Shown here: positions 28,217 through 36,720 of the stretch, piece by piece
Layout of the letters: every line of letters begins with the position of its first letter
Position numbering within the stretch: the stretch's first letter is position 1
DNA from: Hydrogenophilales bacterium
Lineage (GTDB): Bacteria; Pseudomonadota; Gammaproteobacteria; Burkholderiales; Thiobacillaceae
Direction: 5' to 3'
Assembly: GCA_023258975.1 (NCBI GenBank)
Contig: JAHFRD010000025.1
Coordinates: forward strand, 1-36,720
Length of the DNA stretch: 36,720 bases
Made by a program: the position numbers and the translations under genes
Notes under the pieces: generated by a model
Seen by the model: only the letters and a program-made list of their open reading frames with translations
What the model was told of the DNA's origin: nothing
Databases searched by the model: none

Positions 28217-29770
28217 TTATGTCGTGTCCCGCGTGACCAGGTCGGCAATGGCCAGCCGCATGCGCCAGACCATCCAGATGCCCGGCATGGCGGCGACGGC
28301 GGAGAAGAGGAAGAACGCCGGCCAGCCGACGGATTCCGACAGTACCCCGGACACCGGGCTGACGTAGATGCGCCCCACCGCCGCCAGCGCCGAGAGCAGT
28401 GCGTAGTGGGTGGCGGTGTATTGGTGATTGCACAGGCTCATCAGCAGGGCGACGAAAGCGGCGGTGCCCATGCCGCTGGTGATGTTCTCGGCGGCGATGG
28501 CGGCCATCAGCAGGCCGTCTATCTGGGAAGGTGTGGCCAGGGCGACGAACCCCAGGTCGAACGGCGGCAGGGTGAAACCGCCCCAGGCGCCCTTGCCCAG
28601 CACCGCCAGGGCGTAGAAGCCGAAGTTCGAGAGCAGTTGCAGCACACCGAAACCCAGCAGGGCCTGGTACAAGCTCAACCGCAACATCAGGGCGCCGGCC
28701 AGCAGGGCGCCGAAGATGGTCAGCCAGATGCCGATGATCTTGTTGACGATGCCCACTTCCGCCTGGGTGAAGGCCATGCCCTTGATGAGAAAGGCGGTGG
28801 ACAGGCTGCCGGCGAAGGCATCGCCCAGCTTGTACAGCACGATCAAAAGCAGGAAGGCCCAGGCGCCGGGCGTGCCGAAGAAGCTGGCGAGCGACTGGTT
28901 GAGGGTGGCGAAGCCGACCCGGCGCGCGGCCCAGGCGCCCAGCGGCAAGGCCCCGGCGATGCCGGCCAGCACGAACAGGAGCTGAATCCACTTGTTGGCG
29001 TCGTTGGGATCCAACCCCACGCCGATCAGCACCCAGCGCGAGGCGAAGGCGCCCGCCAGCACCCCGGCAAGCATGGCGAGGAAGCCCAGGACTTCGCGCC
29101 CGGCATCGCTGGCCAGCGGCTTCGAGTCGCTGTTCACGCGCGGCAGGGTGAGTAAAGAGACCACCGCCGCCGCCGCCATGATGCCCGCCATCACCCGATA
29201 CACGTGGCCCCAGCTGCCCCACTGTTCCGCCCAGATCAGGGCGATACCGCCCGAGAGGATCATCGCGATGCGGTAGCCGAACACCGACATCGACGAGCCC
29301 AGGCCGCGTTCGCGCGGATCCAGCACATCGGTGCGGTAGGCGTCGATCACCACGTCCTGCGACGCGGAGAAAAAAGCCAGCGACACGGCGGCGGCGGCGA
29401 ACAGCAGCGGCGTGTGCGCCGGCGAGATCGAGGCCATCCACCACAGCACCGCCGCCAGCCCCAGTTGCGTCAACACCAGCCAGCCACGGCGCCGCCCGAG
29501 GAAGGGCGGCTCGAAACGATCCATCAGCGGCGCCCAGAGAAACTTGAAGGTGTACGGCACGCCGACCAGGCCGAGGAAACCGATGGTGGCGATGTCCACC
29601 CCGTCCACCGACAACCAGGCCTGCATGGCCTGGCCGGTGAGCGCGAGAGGCAGTCCGGAGGCGAAGCCGAGGAAGAGGACGGCGAGGAGGCGATGCAGGG
29701 CGGCGGGAGAATTCACGATTTGTTCGGAGGGAGGGCGGGAGGGGCGATGAGGTATGAGCGTGCCATTCAT
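28217..29770 (-). CDS. ampG: AmpG-type MFS permease
   Basis: This 517-residue membrane protein resembles AmpG, which imports cell-wall muropeptides (anhydromuropeptides) for recycling. The family hallmarks are LFLGFASGLPLALTGQAMQAWL near the N-terminus, GVPYTFKFLWAPLMDRF, SQDVVIDAYRTDVL and SVFGYRIAM. Many hydrophobic segments are spread along the chain, in line with 12-14 membrane helices. The N-terminal ~20 residues are not family-like, so the real start may be slightly downstream. It stands alone, and no beta-lactamase gene is nearby. Confidence 0.88.
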   Translation of the reverse strand: MNGTLIPHRPSRPPSEQIVNSPAALHRLLAVLFLGFASGLPLALTGQAMQAWLSVDGVDIATIGFLGLVGVPYTFKFLWAPLMDRFEPPFLGRRRGWLVLTQLGLAAVLWWMASISPAHTPLLFAAAAVSLAFFSASQDVVIDAYRTDVLDPRERGLGSSMSVFGYRIAMILSGGIALIWAEQWGSWGHVYRVMAGIMAAAAVVSLLTLPRVNSDSKPLASDAGREVLGFLAMLAGVLAGAFASRWVLIGVGLDPNDANKWIQLLFVLAGIAGALPLGAWAARRVGFATLNQSLASFFGTPGAWAFLLLIVLYKLGDAFAGSLSTAFLIKGMAFTQAEVGIVNKIIGIWLTIFGALLAGALMLRLSLYQALLGFGVLQLLSNFGFYALAVLGKGAWGGFTLPPFDLGFVALATPSQIDGLLMAAIAAENITSGMGTAAFVALLMSLCNHQYTATHYALLSALAAVGRIYVSPVSGVLSESVGWPAFFLFSAVAAMPGIWMVWRMRLAIADLVTRDTT

Positions 29771-29889
29771 CGGGGGCAGGCGCGAACTCTAGTCGGGTTT
29801 GGCAATGGCGGCCATCGCGCCGGCATGGCGTTCACCCCGGCGGGCCAACGCTTGCGCGACCCCTTCGGCATGATGGAATATCGCGCGGC

Positions 29890-29912
29890 GTGGCCTGGTT
29901 CGATCAGGCCAC
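29890..29912. repeat. Hairpin in the leader of the receiver-kinase gene
   Basis: GTGGCCTG and its exact complement CAGGCCAC are separated by 7 bases. It lies 37 bases before the start codon at 29949, within the 178-base gap between the divergent ampG and kinase genes. It could shape the leader RNA. No other motif was seen in the gap. Confidence 0.45.
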
Positions 29913-29948
29913 GATCCTGCCTCTTTCACCTCTTGAGCCCATCGCCCC

Positions 29949-31187
29949 ATGAAAATCCTGCTGGTCGAAGATTCCCGCGCCGTCGCCGTGGTGATGGCCG
30001 CGCGCCTGGCCAGTTTTGGCCACGACGTGGTGCTTGCCGAGAACGGGCAGATCGCGGTCGAGAAATTTCGCGAGTCGGCGCCCGATCTGGTGCTGATGGA
30101 CATCGAGATGCCGGTCATGGACGGTTTCGCGGCCACCAATCAGATTCGCCGGATCGAGGAGGCGACATCGGCCTGGACGCCCATCATCTTCCTCACCGCC
30201 TCCAACACCCATGACAACCTGATTACCGCCATCGAGGCCGGCGGCGACGACTTCCTGGCGAAAAATTGGCCGGAGTCGATCCTGCAAGCCAAGATGAAGG
30301 CGATGACCCGCATCAATACCTTGCGGCAGCGGCTCGCGAAAAACCTCGAACAACTCACGGAAACCAACCGCAATCTCGCCGATACCCAGAACCAGCTGCT
30401 CCAGTCCCAGACGATGGCTTCCGTCGGCCAGCTGGCGGCGGGCGTCGCCCATGAGATCAACAACCCGGTCGGCTTCGTCAATTCCAACCTCGGCAGCCTT
30501 CAGGGCCAGATCGAGGGCCTGCTCAAGGTCATCGCCGCCTATGAAGCCGCCGATCCGGCCATCGCGGCTCATCCCGCTCTCCAGGCGGCGATCACGGCCG
30601 CCAGGAAATCCGCCGATCTCGATTTCCTGCGTGAAGACATCATCACGCTCATGAGCGAATCGCGCGAGGGGCTGGCGCGGGTGGCGAAGATCGTGAGCAA
30701 CCTCAAGGATTTTTCGCATGTCGACAACGCCGACTGGCAATTCGTCAAACTCGAAGCCGGGCTCGACAGCACGCTGGAGGTCGTCGGCAACGAGATCAAG
30801 GCCAAGGCCGAGGTGAAAAAGGAATATGCCGGTTTGCCGGACGTCGAGTGCATGGCGGCGCAGATCAACCAGGTCTTCGCCAAGCTGCTGGTGAATGCCG
30901 CCCAGTCCATCGAGGGACGCGGCACCATCACGCTGCGCACCGGCCGCGACGAGAAAGAGGCCTGGGTCGAGATCGAGGATACCGGCAAGGGGATTCCGCC
31001 CGAAAACATGAAGCGGATCTTCGACCCCTTCTTCTCCACCCTGCCGATCGGCCAGGGAACCGGCATGGGCCTGTCGCTCGCCTACAGCATCGCGCGCGGC
31101 CACCACGGCCGTATCGACGTGAAGAGCGGGGTCGGGCAAGGCAGCACCTTCAGGCTGACCCTGCCGCTGCGCCGTCCCGCCGTCTGA
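29949..31187 (+). CDS. Receiver domain fused to a histidine kinase
   Basis: This 412-residue soluble protein starts with a receiver domain: E7, D8, phospho-acceptor D51 (LVLMDIEMPVMDG), T83 and K105. A coiled-coil (about 118-155) leads to the dimerisation box with H168 (VGQLAAGVAHEINNPVGF), then a catalytic ATPase domain (DTGKGIPPENMKRIFDPF, GTGMGLSLAYSI). In the N-box (INQVFAKLLVNAAQSI) the first asparagine typical of the family is K312, while N316 is kept. The layout suggests a phosphorylated input regulating a kinase of the NtrB-like class. No partner regulator gene is next to it. Confidence 0.92.
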   Translation: MKILLVEDSRAVAVVMAARLASFGHDVVLAENGQIAVEKFRESAPDLVLMDIEMPVMDGFAATNQIRRIEEATSAWTPIIFLTASNTHDNLITAIEAGGDDFLAKNWPESILQAKMKAMTRINTLRQRLAKNLEQLTETNRNLADTQNQLLQSQTMASVGQLAAGVAHEINNPVGFVNSNLGSLQGQIEGLLKVIAAYEAADPAIAAHPALQAAITAARKSADLDFLREDIITLMSESREGLARVAKIVSNLKDFSHVDNADWQFVKLEAGLDSTLEVVGNEIKAKAEVKKEYAGLPDVECMAAQINQVFAKLLVNAAQSIEGRGTITLRTGRDEKEAWVEIEDTGKGIPPENMKRIFDPFFSTLPIGQGTGMGLSLAYSIARGHHGRIDVKSGVGQGSTFRLTLPLRRPAV

Positions 31188-31213
31188 AGCCGAAATCACA
31201 GACGGATCGGCGC

Positions 31214-32005
31214 CTATGGCGCGTAGTCGTAATCGACGATCAACGGCGCGTGGTCGGAGAAGCGTTCCGCCTTGTAGACGCTGGCCGCGCGCGCCCTGGC
31301 GGCGATGCCGGGGGTGGCGACCTGATAGTCGATTCTCCAACCCACGTTCTTCGCCCAGGCCTGGCCGCGGTTGCTCCACCAGGTGTAGGCCTCGCCTCCG
31401 TGTTCGGGGTGGAGGCGGCGGTAGACGTCGACCAGGCCGACGCGCTCGAACAGATCACCCATCCAGGCGCGTTCTTCCGGCAGGAAACCGGAATTCTTCA
31501 GGTTGCCTTTCCAGTTCTTCAGGTCGATTTCCCGGTGGGCGATGTTCCAGTCGCCGCACAGGATGAATTCACGGCCGCTGTTCGCCAAGGCTTCCAGGCG
31601 CGGCAGGAAACGTTCCATGAAGGCGAACTTGGCGGCCTGGCGTTCCTCGCCGGAAGAACCCGAGGGCAGATAGAGCGAGACCACGGAGAGGTCGCCGAGA
31701 TCACCACAAAACGTGGCCTCGATATAGCGGCCTTCTGCGTCGATGTCGGCGATGCCGAGGCCTTCGATGATCCGCGCGGGTTGCTTATTCGAGTAGAGGC
31801 CGACGCCGCTGTAACCCTTCTTTTCCGCGTAATGGAAATAGCCGAACAGGCCGGGCGGGTTGAGCATTTCCAGGGAAAGGTCGGGCGCTTGCGCCTTGAG
31901 TTCCTGGAGGCAGACGATGTCGGCCTCCTGGGCGGCCAGCCAGGGGTACAGAGCTTTCTTGGCGGCGGAGCGGATTCCGTTAAGATTCAGGCTGATGACG
32001 CGCAT
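31214..32005 (-). CDS. xthA: Exodeoxyribonuclease III (AP endonuclease)
   Basis: This enzyme cuts at abasic sites and trims 3' ends in base-excision repair. The start [14 protein letters not shown] at 32005 is the family start; an upstream extension of the frame is not conserved. Of 263 residues, N7, E35 (LQELKA), the GDWNIAH motif, RIDY and the C-terminal SDHAP carry the catalytic and metal-binding positions. It is divergent from pyrE with only 16 bases between the two start codons, so each promoter must lie within the other gene. Confidence 0.95.
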   Translation of the reverse strand: MRVISLNLNGIRSAAKKALYPWLAAQEADIVCLQELKAQAPDLSLEMLNPPGLFGYFHYAEKKGYSGVGLYSNKQPARIIEGLGIADIDAEGRYIEATFCGDLGDLSVVSLYLPSGSSGEERQAAKFAFMERFLPRLEALANSGREFILCGDWNIAHREIDLKNWKGNLKNSGFLPEERAWMGDLFERVGLVDVYRRLHPEHGGEAYTWWSNRGQAWAKNVGWRIDYQVATPGIAARARAASVYKAERFSDHAPLIVDYDYAP

Positions 32006-32021
32006 GGGACGAGGCTGGGAG

Positions 32022-32051
32022 ATGCAGGATTTCAATATGCAGGATTTCAAA
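32022..32051 (+). repeat. 15-base tandem duplication at the pyrE start
   Basis: ATGCAGGATTTCAAT (32022-32036) is followed directly by ATGCAGGATTTCAAA (32037-32051), 14 of 15 bases identical. The duplication gives two in-frame start codons and the residues [10 protein letters not shown]. The ribosome-binding site serves the first copy. Confidence 0.85.
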
Positions 32052-32681
32052 GAGGCGTTTCTCGAATTCGCGATTCGCCAACAGGTGTTGCTGTTCGGGG
32101 AGTTCAAGACCAAGGCCGGGCGCCTGAGTCCGTATTTCTTCAACGCCGGTCTGTTCAATGATGGGGCATCGCTGAAACAACTCGGCGAATTCTACGCGAA
32201 GGCCATCAATGGCTCCGGCATCGCCTTTGATGGCTTGTTCGGGCCGGCCTACAAGGGCATTCCCCTGGCGGCCTCCGTGGCCATCGCCTTCGCCGCCGAC
32301 GGCCGCAATCTGCCTTACAGCTACAACCGCAAGGAAGCGAAAGACCACGGCGAACGCGGCCACATCGTCGGCGCCGGATTGTCCGGCCGCATCCTGATCG
32401 TCGACGATGTCATTTCCGCCGGCACTTCGGTGCGCGAGTCGGTGGAATTGATCCGCGCGGCCGGCGCCACCCCGTGCGGCGTGGCCATCGCGCTGGATCG
32501 GATGGAACGCGGCCAGGGCAGCCTGTCGGCGGTGCAGGAAGTGAGCCGCGATTACGGCCTGCCGGTGGTGAGCATCGTCAACCTGAACGGTCTGGCCGAC
32601 TATCTGGCCGGCAAGCCGGAGTGGAGTGATACCCTGTCGGCGATTGAACGCTATCGCGGCCAGTACGGCGTCGGCGGGTGA
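32022..32681 (+). CDS. pyrE: Orotate phosphoribosyltransferase
   Basis: PyrE joins orotate to PRPP to make orotidine 5'-phosphate in pyrimidine synthesis. The 219-residue protein has the PRPP-binding loop [16 protein letters not shown] and the family segments [22 protein letters not shown] and [16 protein letters not shown] site 7 bases upstream supports the ATG at 32022. A second ATG at 32037, where the family start [12 protein letters not shown] really begins, arises from a 15-base duplication. Function is not in doubt; only the start is. Confidence 0.95.
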   Translation: MQDFNMQDFKEAFLEFAIRQQVLLFGEFKTKAGRLSPYFFNAGLFNDGASLKQLGEFYAKAINGSGIAFDGLFGPAYKGIPLAASVAIAFAADGRNLPYSYNRKEAKDHGERGHIVGAGLSGRILIVDDVISAGTSVRESVELIRAAGATPCGVAIALDRMERGQGSLSAVQEVSRDYGLPVVSIVNLNGLADYLAGKPEWSDTLSAIERYRGQYGVGG

Positions 32682-32805
32682 CGAAAAAACCGGGCAGGGT
32701 GCCGGAATTTCAACGGATACAGCCGGGAGAGGGTTGTCCAAGATGTTGAAAATAAAGAAATCGACGCTGGCCCGCTGTTTGCTGGAGGAGGGAGAGCCCC
32801 TATCC

Positions 32806-33432
32806 GTGAGCAGCATGCGACTCCTTATCGTTACCCTGTTGATCTTCGCCACCAGCCCGGCTTTGGCCACCACTTACCGTTGGGTGGATACGCAGGGCAA
32901 GGTGCATTACGGCGACGTCATGCCCCCCCAGCAGTCCGGCCTGGGACACCAGGAACTGGACAAGCAGGGGCGGGTGGTGCGGGAGATGCCCCGCACCCTG
33001 CTGACTCCCGAGGAACGGCGGCGGCGCGCCGAGGAAACCAGCGCGCGCGAAGAACATGTGCGCCGGGTGGAAGAGCAACAGCGCCGCGACCGCGCCCTGT
33101 TGTCCACGTATACCGACGAGAGCGAGATCGACCTGGCGCGTGATCGCGCGCTGGAACTGGAAAAGCTGGCCATGAGCGGCTTGCAGGCACGCATGGATAA
33201 CAGCGCGTCCAAGCTATCCTTCGCCAATGGCCAACTGGCCCGATACCGCGCGGCGCGCGTGGCGGAGCCCGCCAATATCCTGCAGATGCGCGACGAGGCG
33301 CAGGCGGAGTTGGCGCAGGCCGGCGAGGCCATGCGGCAGCGGGAAAAAACCATGAATGACCTGAAACAACGCTTCGACGCGGATAAAACCCGGTTTCAGG
33401 AGTTGATGGAATTACGGGCGATGGCGCGGTAG
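32806..33432 (+). CDS. Exported DUF4124 protein with coiled-coil
   Basis: The 208-residue protein has a signal peptide (MRLLIVTLLIFATSPALA, cleavage before TTYRW) and then the DUF4124 motif TYRWVDTQGKVHYGDVMPP. The rest is a long charged helical region rich in R, E and Q, probably a coiled coil. The GTG at 32806 follows a GGAGGAGGGAG sequence at better spacing than the ATG at 32815. It is probably periplasmic; the family has no established function. It converges on gatB with a hairpin between them. Confidence 0.88.
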   Translation: MSSMRLLIVTLLIFATSPALATTYRWVDTQGKVHYGDVMPPQQSGLGHQELDKQGRVVREMPRTLLTPEERRRRAEETSAREEHVRRVEEQQRRDRALLSTYTDESEIDLARDRALELEKLAMSGLQARMDNSASKLSFANGQLARYRAARVAEPANILQMRDEAQAELAQAGEAMRQREKTMNDLKQRFDADKTRFQELMELRAMAR

Positions 33433-33433
33433 G

Positions 33434-33450
33434 CGGCCCTTTGCGGGCCG
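33434..33450. terminator. Hairpin between convergent genes
   Basis: CGGCCC and GGGCCG enclose TTTGC in the 24-base gap between the stop codons of the DUF4124 gene and gatB. A shared terminator fits the position, but there is no T-run on either side. Confidence 0.45.
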
Positions 33451-33456
33451 AACCCA

Positions 33457-34911
33457 TTATTCCGCCCCAAGCTTCTTCCTCAACAGTTCATTCACCTGGG
33501 CCGGATTGGCCTTGCCCTTGGAAGCCTTCATCACCTGGCCGACCAGCGCGTTGAAGGCTTTTTCCTTGCCGGAGCGGAATTCCTCGACCGATTTGTCATT
33601 GGCCGCCAGGACTTCGTCGATCAAAACCTCGATGGCGCCGGAGTCGGAGACTTGTTTCAGCCCCTTGGCCTCGATGATCGCGTCGGCATCGCCTTCGCCG
33701 GCCCACATGGCTTCGAATACCTGTTTGGCCAGCTTTCCGGACAGGGTGCCATCCTGAATCCGCGCCAGAAGGCCGGCCAACGCGGCGGCGGAAATGTGGC
33801 TCGCGGGAATATCCAGCCCTTCCCGGTTCAAGGTGGCGGAGAGGTCGCCCATGATCCAGTTGGCCGCCAGCTTGGCGTCGGGTTTGGCGAGGCCGCCGGC
33901 CACAGCCTCGAAATAATCCGCCAACGCCCGCGAAGCGGTCAGCGCATTGGCGTCATACGCCGACAGCCCGAGATCGTTCTGGTAGCGTAGCCGCTTCTGT
34001 TGCGGCAACTCCGGCAGGCCGGCGCGCACCTGCTCGATCCAGTCCTCGTCCAGCTTCACCGGCAGCAGGTCGGGGTCGGGAAAATAGCGGTAATCGTGGG
34101 CGTCTTCCTTGCTGCGCATCATGCGGGTCTCGCCGCTGTCCGGGTCGAACAGCACGGTGGCCTGCTGAATCTTGTGGCCGTCCTCGATCTGCTCGATCTG
34201 CCAGCGCGCCTCGTAATTGATCGCCTGTTCCAGGAACTTGAACGAGTTGAGGTTCTTGATCTCGCGCCGGGTGCCGTACTCGGCCTGGCCCAGGGGCCGC
34301 ACCGAAACGTTGGCGTCCACCCGGAAACTGCCTTCCTGCATGTTGCCGTCGCAGATGCCGATCCAGGTCACCAGGGTGTGCAGCGCCTTGGCATAAGCGA
34401 CCGCTTCCTTGGCGGAACGCATGTCCGGTTCCGAGACGATTTCCAGCAACGGCGTACCGGCGCGGTTGAGGTCGATGCCGCTTAGTGGACGCCCATCCTC
34501 GCCATGAAAATCCTCGTGCAGCGATTTTCCGGCGTCTTCTTCCAGATGGGCGCGCGTGATGCGCACCGTTTTCTCTTCATCGCCAACCTGGATTTTCAGT
34601 TCGCCAGTTTCGACGATGGGCAGCGTGAACTGGCTGATCTGGTAGCCCTTGGGCAGATCCGGGTAGAAGTAATTCTTGCGGTCGAACACATTGGTGCGAT
34701 TCAGCTTGGCGCCGATGGCCAGGCCGAACCTGATCGCCCGCTCCACCGCGCCCTTGTTCAACACCGGCAACACCCCGGGCAGGGCGATGTCCACCTGGCA
34801 GGCCTGGCTGTTGGGCGCGGCGCCGAATGCGGTGCTGGCGCCGGAGAAGATTTTGGTTTGGGTGGAAAGCTGGGAATGCACTTCCAGCCCGATGACGGTT
34901 TCCCACTTCAT
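33457..34911 (-). CDS. gatB: Aspartyl/glutamyl-tRNA amidotransferase subunit B
   Basis: GatB is the kinase-like subunit of GatCAB, which converts Glu-tRNA(Gln) and Asp-tRNA(Asn) to their amide forms. The 484 residues show the family start [15 protein letters not shown], the central [33 protein letters not shown] and [12 protein letters not shown], and the C-terminal YqeY-like domain ending NELLRKKLG. It appears intact. GatC and GatA normally precede it; here a restriction endonuclease gene does, overlapping the gatB start codon by 4 bases (ATGA). Expression of gatB may depend on the restriction-modification transcript or a promoter inside it. Confidence 0.97.
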   Translation of the reverse strand: MKWETVIGLEVHSQLSTQTKIFSGASTAFGAAPNSQACQVDIALPGVLPVLNKGAVERAIRFGLAIGAKLNRTNVFDRKNYFYPDLPKGYQISQFTLPIVETGELKIQVGDEEKTVRITRAHLEEDAGKSLHEDFHGEDGRPLSGIDLNRAGTPLLEIVSEPDMRSAKEAVAYAKALHTLVTWIGICDGNMQEGSFRVDANVSVRPLGQAEYGTRREIKNLNSFKFLEQAINYEARWQIEQIEDGHKIQQATVLFDPDSGETRMMRSKEDAHDYRYFPDPDLLPVKLDEDWIEQVRAGLPELPQQKRLRYQNDLGLSAYDANALTASRALADYFEAVAGGLAKPDAKLAANWIMGDLSATLNREGLDIPASHISAAALAGLLARIQDGTLSGKLAKQVFEAMWAGEGDADAIIEAKGLKQVSDSGAIEVLIDEVLAANDKSVEEFRSGKEKAFNALVGQVMKASKGKANPAQVNELLRKKLGAE

Positions 34912-35648
34912 GGCTTCTTGCTCCCTTTGCCAGGTTTGTCTTTGGACGAGTTATAGGCAACCAGTTTTGGCCAGTTTATTGCGCCATCCTCCAGACAGAA
35001 ATCCTGGACAAAACTGGCGCTGAATCGGTTTATCACCTTGGAGTAAGCCGAACCAAATTCTTCGTTTCTGATTTTGGCTTTATGTCCCAGAGGTTCAATG
35101 ATTCCCTGGTACATATCTGGGTCGCCAGAGACCAATTCCCAGAATGGCTGGCCGCACACTTTCTGGTAATCGCCTTTCTCGGGCTTGCCATCACGGCCAT
35201 AACAGCAGCCGTTTACGGCGACGAGATGTTTCCCTTGGCCGTAAATGCGTCTCGCCTGTTTGAAGTGTTCCCGCATTTTTTTGATCTGGCTGGAATTTCC
35301 CCAATTCGGGCCGGGCTTGATCGAGACGATGTAGCGGACGCCATCTCGGTCGAATTCGAGATCAATTCCTTCCGTGGTCGATTTCCGTCCGCCGTATGCA
35401 AGCGAGCACACATGGATGGCAAGCGTTTCGAGAAAGTCGCCAAAGATGGTTTCTTCTTGCGAGGACAAGTAAGCATCCAGCAGTTGTTTTACCAGGTCAT
35501 GTGCCGTCTCGATGTGCTTCGCCTTGAACAGATACGGATTCTTGCGCGCCAGAATCTTTGAGAGCCTGAGCCCTTCGAGGCTTTGCAGTTTTTTTTCGTG
35601 GAACTGCGGAATGGTTTTTTCGATGAACGATGTCAGTTCGGCTTTCAT
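34908..35648 (-). CDS. Type II restriction endonuclease (PmeII-like family)
   Basis: The 246-residue protein begins [20 protein letters not shown] at 35648; frames further upstream lie within the methyltransferase gene. It carries a PD-(D/E)xK-type nuclease core: E93 and D96 in TEGIDLEFD and the pair S109-x-K111 in [13 protein letters not shown]. The segments GGRKSTTEG and [10 protein letters not shown] are, to my recollection, typical of PmeII-type endonucleases. It follows a DNA methyltransferase gene whose 3' end it overlaps by 152 bases, and its stop codon overlaps the gatB start. The recognition sequence cannot be read from the protein. Confidence 0.82.
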   Translation of the reverse strand: MKAELTSFIEKTIPQFHEKKLQSLEGLRLSKILARKNPYLFKAKHIETAHDLVKQLLDAYLSSQEETIFGDFLETLAIHVCSLAYGGRKSTTEGIDLEFDRDGVRYIVSIKPGPNWGNSSQIKKMREHFKQARRIYGQGKHLVAVNGCCYGRDGKPEKGDYQKVCGQPFWELVSGDPDMYQGIIEPLGHKAKIRNEEFGSAYSKVINRFSASFVQDFCLEDGAINWPKLVAYNSSKDKPGKGSKKP

Positions 35649-36492
35649 TGTCTGTTCCGTAGGTGGCCGTTTTTTGTAGCAGTACAAGTTGTGCGCCCAC
35701 TGCTTGACGCGACATCTCGCAATATTCCTCCAGCGCATCAATACCGATGGCATTTCTGCCTAGCCGTTGAGCGGCCATGAGTGTAGTTCCCGATCCCACG
35801 AATGGGTCCAGCACCGTATCGCCCGCGTCGGTAAAAAGTTTGATGAACCATTCGGGCAGGTTTTGCGGAAAAGCGGCGCTGTGATTCTTGTTTCCGCATT
35901 CCGTGGCGGGGTGCAGCACATTGGTCGGGTAGGCCATCGGTCGATCCAGCCAGTTGGCGATATTTTTGCCAAAGCCGCTGCCGACCTGGGAGTCGTAACG
36001 CACGGAGTCGTTCTTGCCGAGCGATTTCAGGCGGGCACCCGCCCAGTCGCCCATCGGCACCATGACTGCTTCCTGGTTCATCTTGAACTTGCGTGCCTTG
36101 GTGAAATGCAGACAACGTTCCCAGGAATCCCTGAAACGGTTTGGCCATTTTCCTGGATAGCAGTTGCGCTTGTGCCAGATGTATTCCTCGGTCCAAAGCC
36201 ATCCCTGTTTGCGTAGCACGAGAATCAACTCGATGACGTAAGTATGACGTTCGCCGTTTTCGGCCTTTTCCTTGATATTCAGCACAAACGAGCCCGAGGG
36301 TTTCAGTACGCGCAGAAACTCGGCCGATCGTTCTAGAAACCAGTCGACATATTTTTCAGGCGGAATTCCGCCATAGGTGTTCTTGCGACGATCCGCATAG
36401 GGAGGCGAGGTTACGATCAGGTCGATACTGGCATCGGCAAAGGATTTCAGTACCGCTTTGCAATCACCCTGTATGACATCGGTAGTAAGCAT
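35497..36492 (-). CDS. DNA methyltransferase of the restriction-modification pair
   Basis: The 331-residue protein has the catalytic motif TSPPY at 28-32 near the N-terminus and the SAM-binding DPFVGSGTT near 227-235, the order of beta-class amino-methyltransferases. SPPY is common in N4-cytosine enzymes but is also found in N6-adenine ones. The recognition domain lies between (about 90-210). The last ~50 residues are basic, low in complexity ([12 protein letters not shown]) and overlap the endonuclease gene in another frame. The enzyme protects host DNA from the partner endonuclease. No controller gene is seen. Confidence 0.9.
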   Translation of the reverse strand: MLTTDVIQGDCKAVLKSFADASIDLIVTSPPYADRRKNTYGGIPPEKYVDWFLERSAEFLRVLKPSGSFVLNIKEKAENGERHTYVIELILVLRKQGWLWTEEYIWHKRNCYPGKWPNRFRDSWERCLHFTKARKFKMNQEAVMVPMGDWAGARLKSLGKNDSVRYDSQVGSGFGKNIANWLDRPMAYPTNVLHPATECGNKNHSAAFPQNLPEWFIKLFTDAGDTVLDPFVGSGTTLMAAQRLGRNAIGIDALEEYCEMSRQAVGAQLVLLQKTATYGTDNESRTDIVHRKNHSAVPRKKTAKPRRAQALKDSGAQESVSVQGEAHRDGT

Positions 36493-36640
36493 GGTCGATC
36501 ACTAACAGGAGGTTGAAAAATGCTTCGTCATTTTCGGCTCAGATCAGGGGCGGGAATGGTGGCTTTTGAGATTTTTGTGGGTTGCAACACCCGGTTAACC
36601 CATGCCATTACACACAACTTCAACACCCGCACGTAACATG

Positions 36641-36720
36641 CTGACTTTTCACGAAATGCGGGGCGAGTGTGATGAGTTGGGCAGCAGAGGAGTTCAAGGC
36701 TATCGACCTGGGCGACCGGC
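36641..36720 (+). mobile_element. Left end of an IS4-family insertion sequence (partial)
   Basis: A transposase frame starts at 36672 and runs off the window. CTGACTTTTCACG at 36641 begins like the CTGACTCTT end of IS50-type elements and is a candidate terminal repeat, only 31 bases before the start codon. Without the other end the boundary is uncertain. The preceding gap (36493-36640) shows no gene. Confidence 0.4.
36672..36720 (+). CDS. IS4-family transposase, N-terminal fragment
   Basis: The 16 visible residues read MSWAAEEFKAIDLGDR. The pattern W-x-x-EEF-x-x-x-DLGD-R is the usual start of IS4-family (Tn5-like) transposases. The gene continues beyond the window. It is divergent from the methyltransferase gene and marks a mobile-element boundary beside the restriction-modification pair. 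Confidence 0.7.
   Translation, partial: MSWAAEEFKAIDLGDR

Overview
The window is high-GC DNA from a betaproteobacterium, probably of the Nitrosomonadales/Rhodocyclales type. That placement rests on the sequences and order of rpmH, rnpA, yidC, mnmE, dnaA, dnaN and gyrB, not on a search. It covers a chromosome origin region with an accreted genomic island on one side and a restriction-modification insertion on the other.

Left part (1-15009) is a mosaic island. It holds two core genes of a type 1 BREX phage-defence locus, brxC and pglX, both on the minus strand. Both look damaged. brxC has lost its first ~20-25 codons at a junction with a truncated DUF3987 gene, and brxA/brxB are missing. pglX departs from its family near the C-terminus and carries three palindromic repeat elements inside its reading frame. 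Five genes sit between brxC and pglX: a vapBC pair, a helix-turn-helix/GHKL-ATPase/DUF4325 protein behind three iterons, and a three-gene ribbon-helix-helix / small protein / PIN operon with its own palindrome. Beyond the junction come an AlpA regulator, a gene-poor stretch with a long inverted repeat, a divergent tyrosine recombinase with a small partner gene, a relic of a type I restriction subunit, and a P4-type integrase. Eight copies of a TGTTCCCGG motif lie between that integrase and the mnmE 3' end. The last 18 bp of mnmE closely resemble the site used by Salmonella genomic island 1, so the island probably entered there.

Centre (15010-24054) is the replication/translation core. mnmE, yidC, rnpA and rpmH run leftward from a near-consensus promoter, with no yidD between rnpA and yidC. 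dnaA, dnaN and gyrB run rightward. A cluster of DnaA boxes between dnaA and dnaN marks the likely oriC. A near-perfect parS (ParB-binding) site lies across the GTG start codon of gyrB.

Right part (24055-36720) holds an acrylyl-CoA-reductase-like gene destroyed by an internal deletion, a membrane PAS-GGDEF-EAL protein, an AmpG-type permease, a receiver-histidine kinase, divergent xthA and pyrE, a DUF4124 protein and gatB. Directly upstream of gatB, where gatA normally lies, is a methyltransferase/endonuclease pair. The endonuclease stop codon overlaps the gatB start codon. The window ends in the first codons of an IS4-family transposase.

The strongest leads for something new are the parS/gyrB overlap, the operator-linked defence modules inside the decayed BREX locus, the mnmE attachment region with its motif array, and the restriction-modification genes wired into the gatB transcript.
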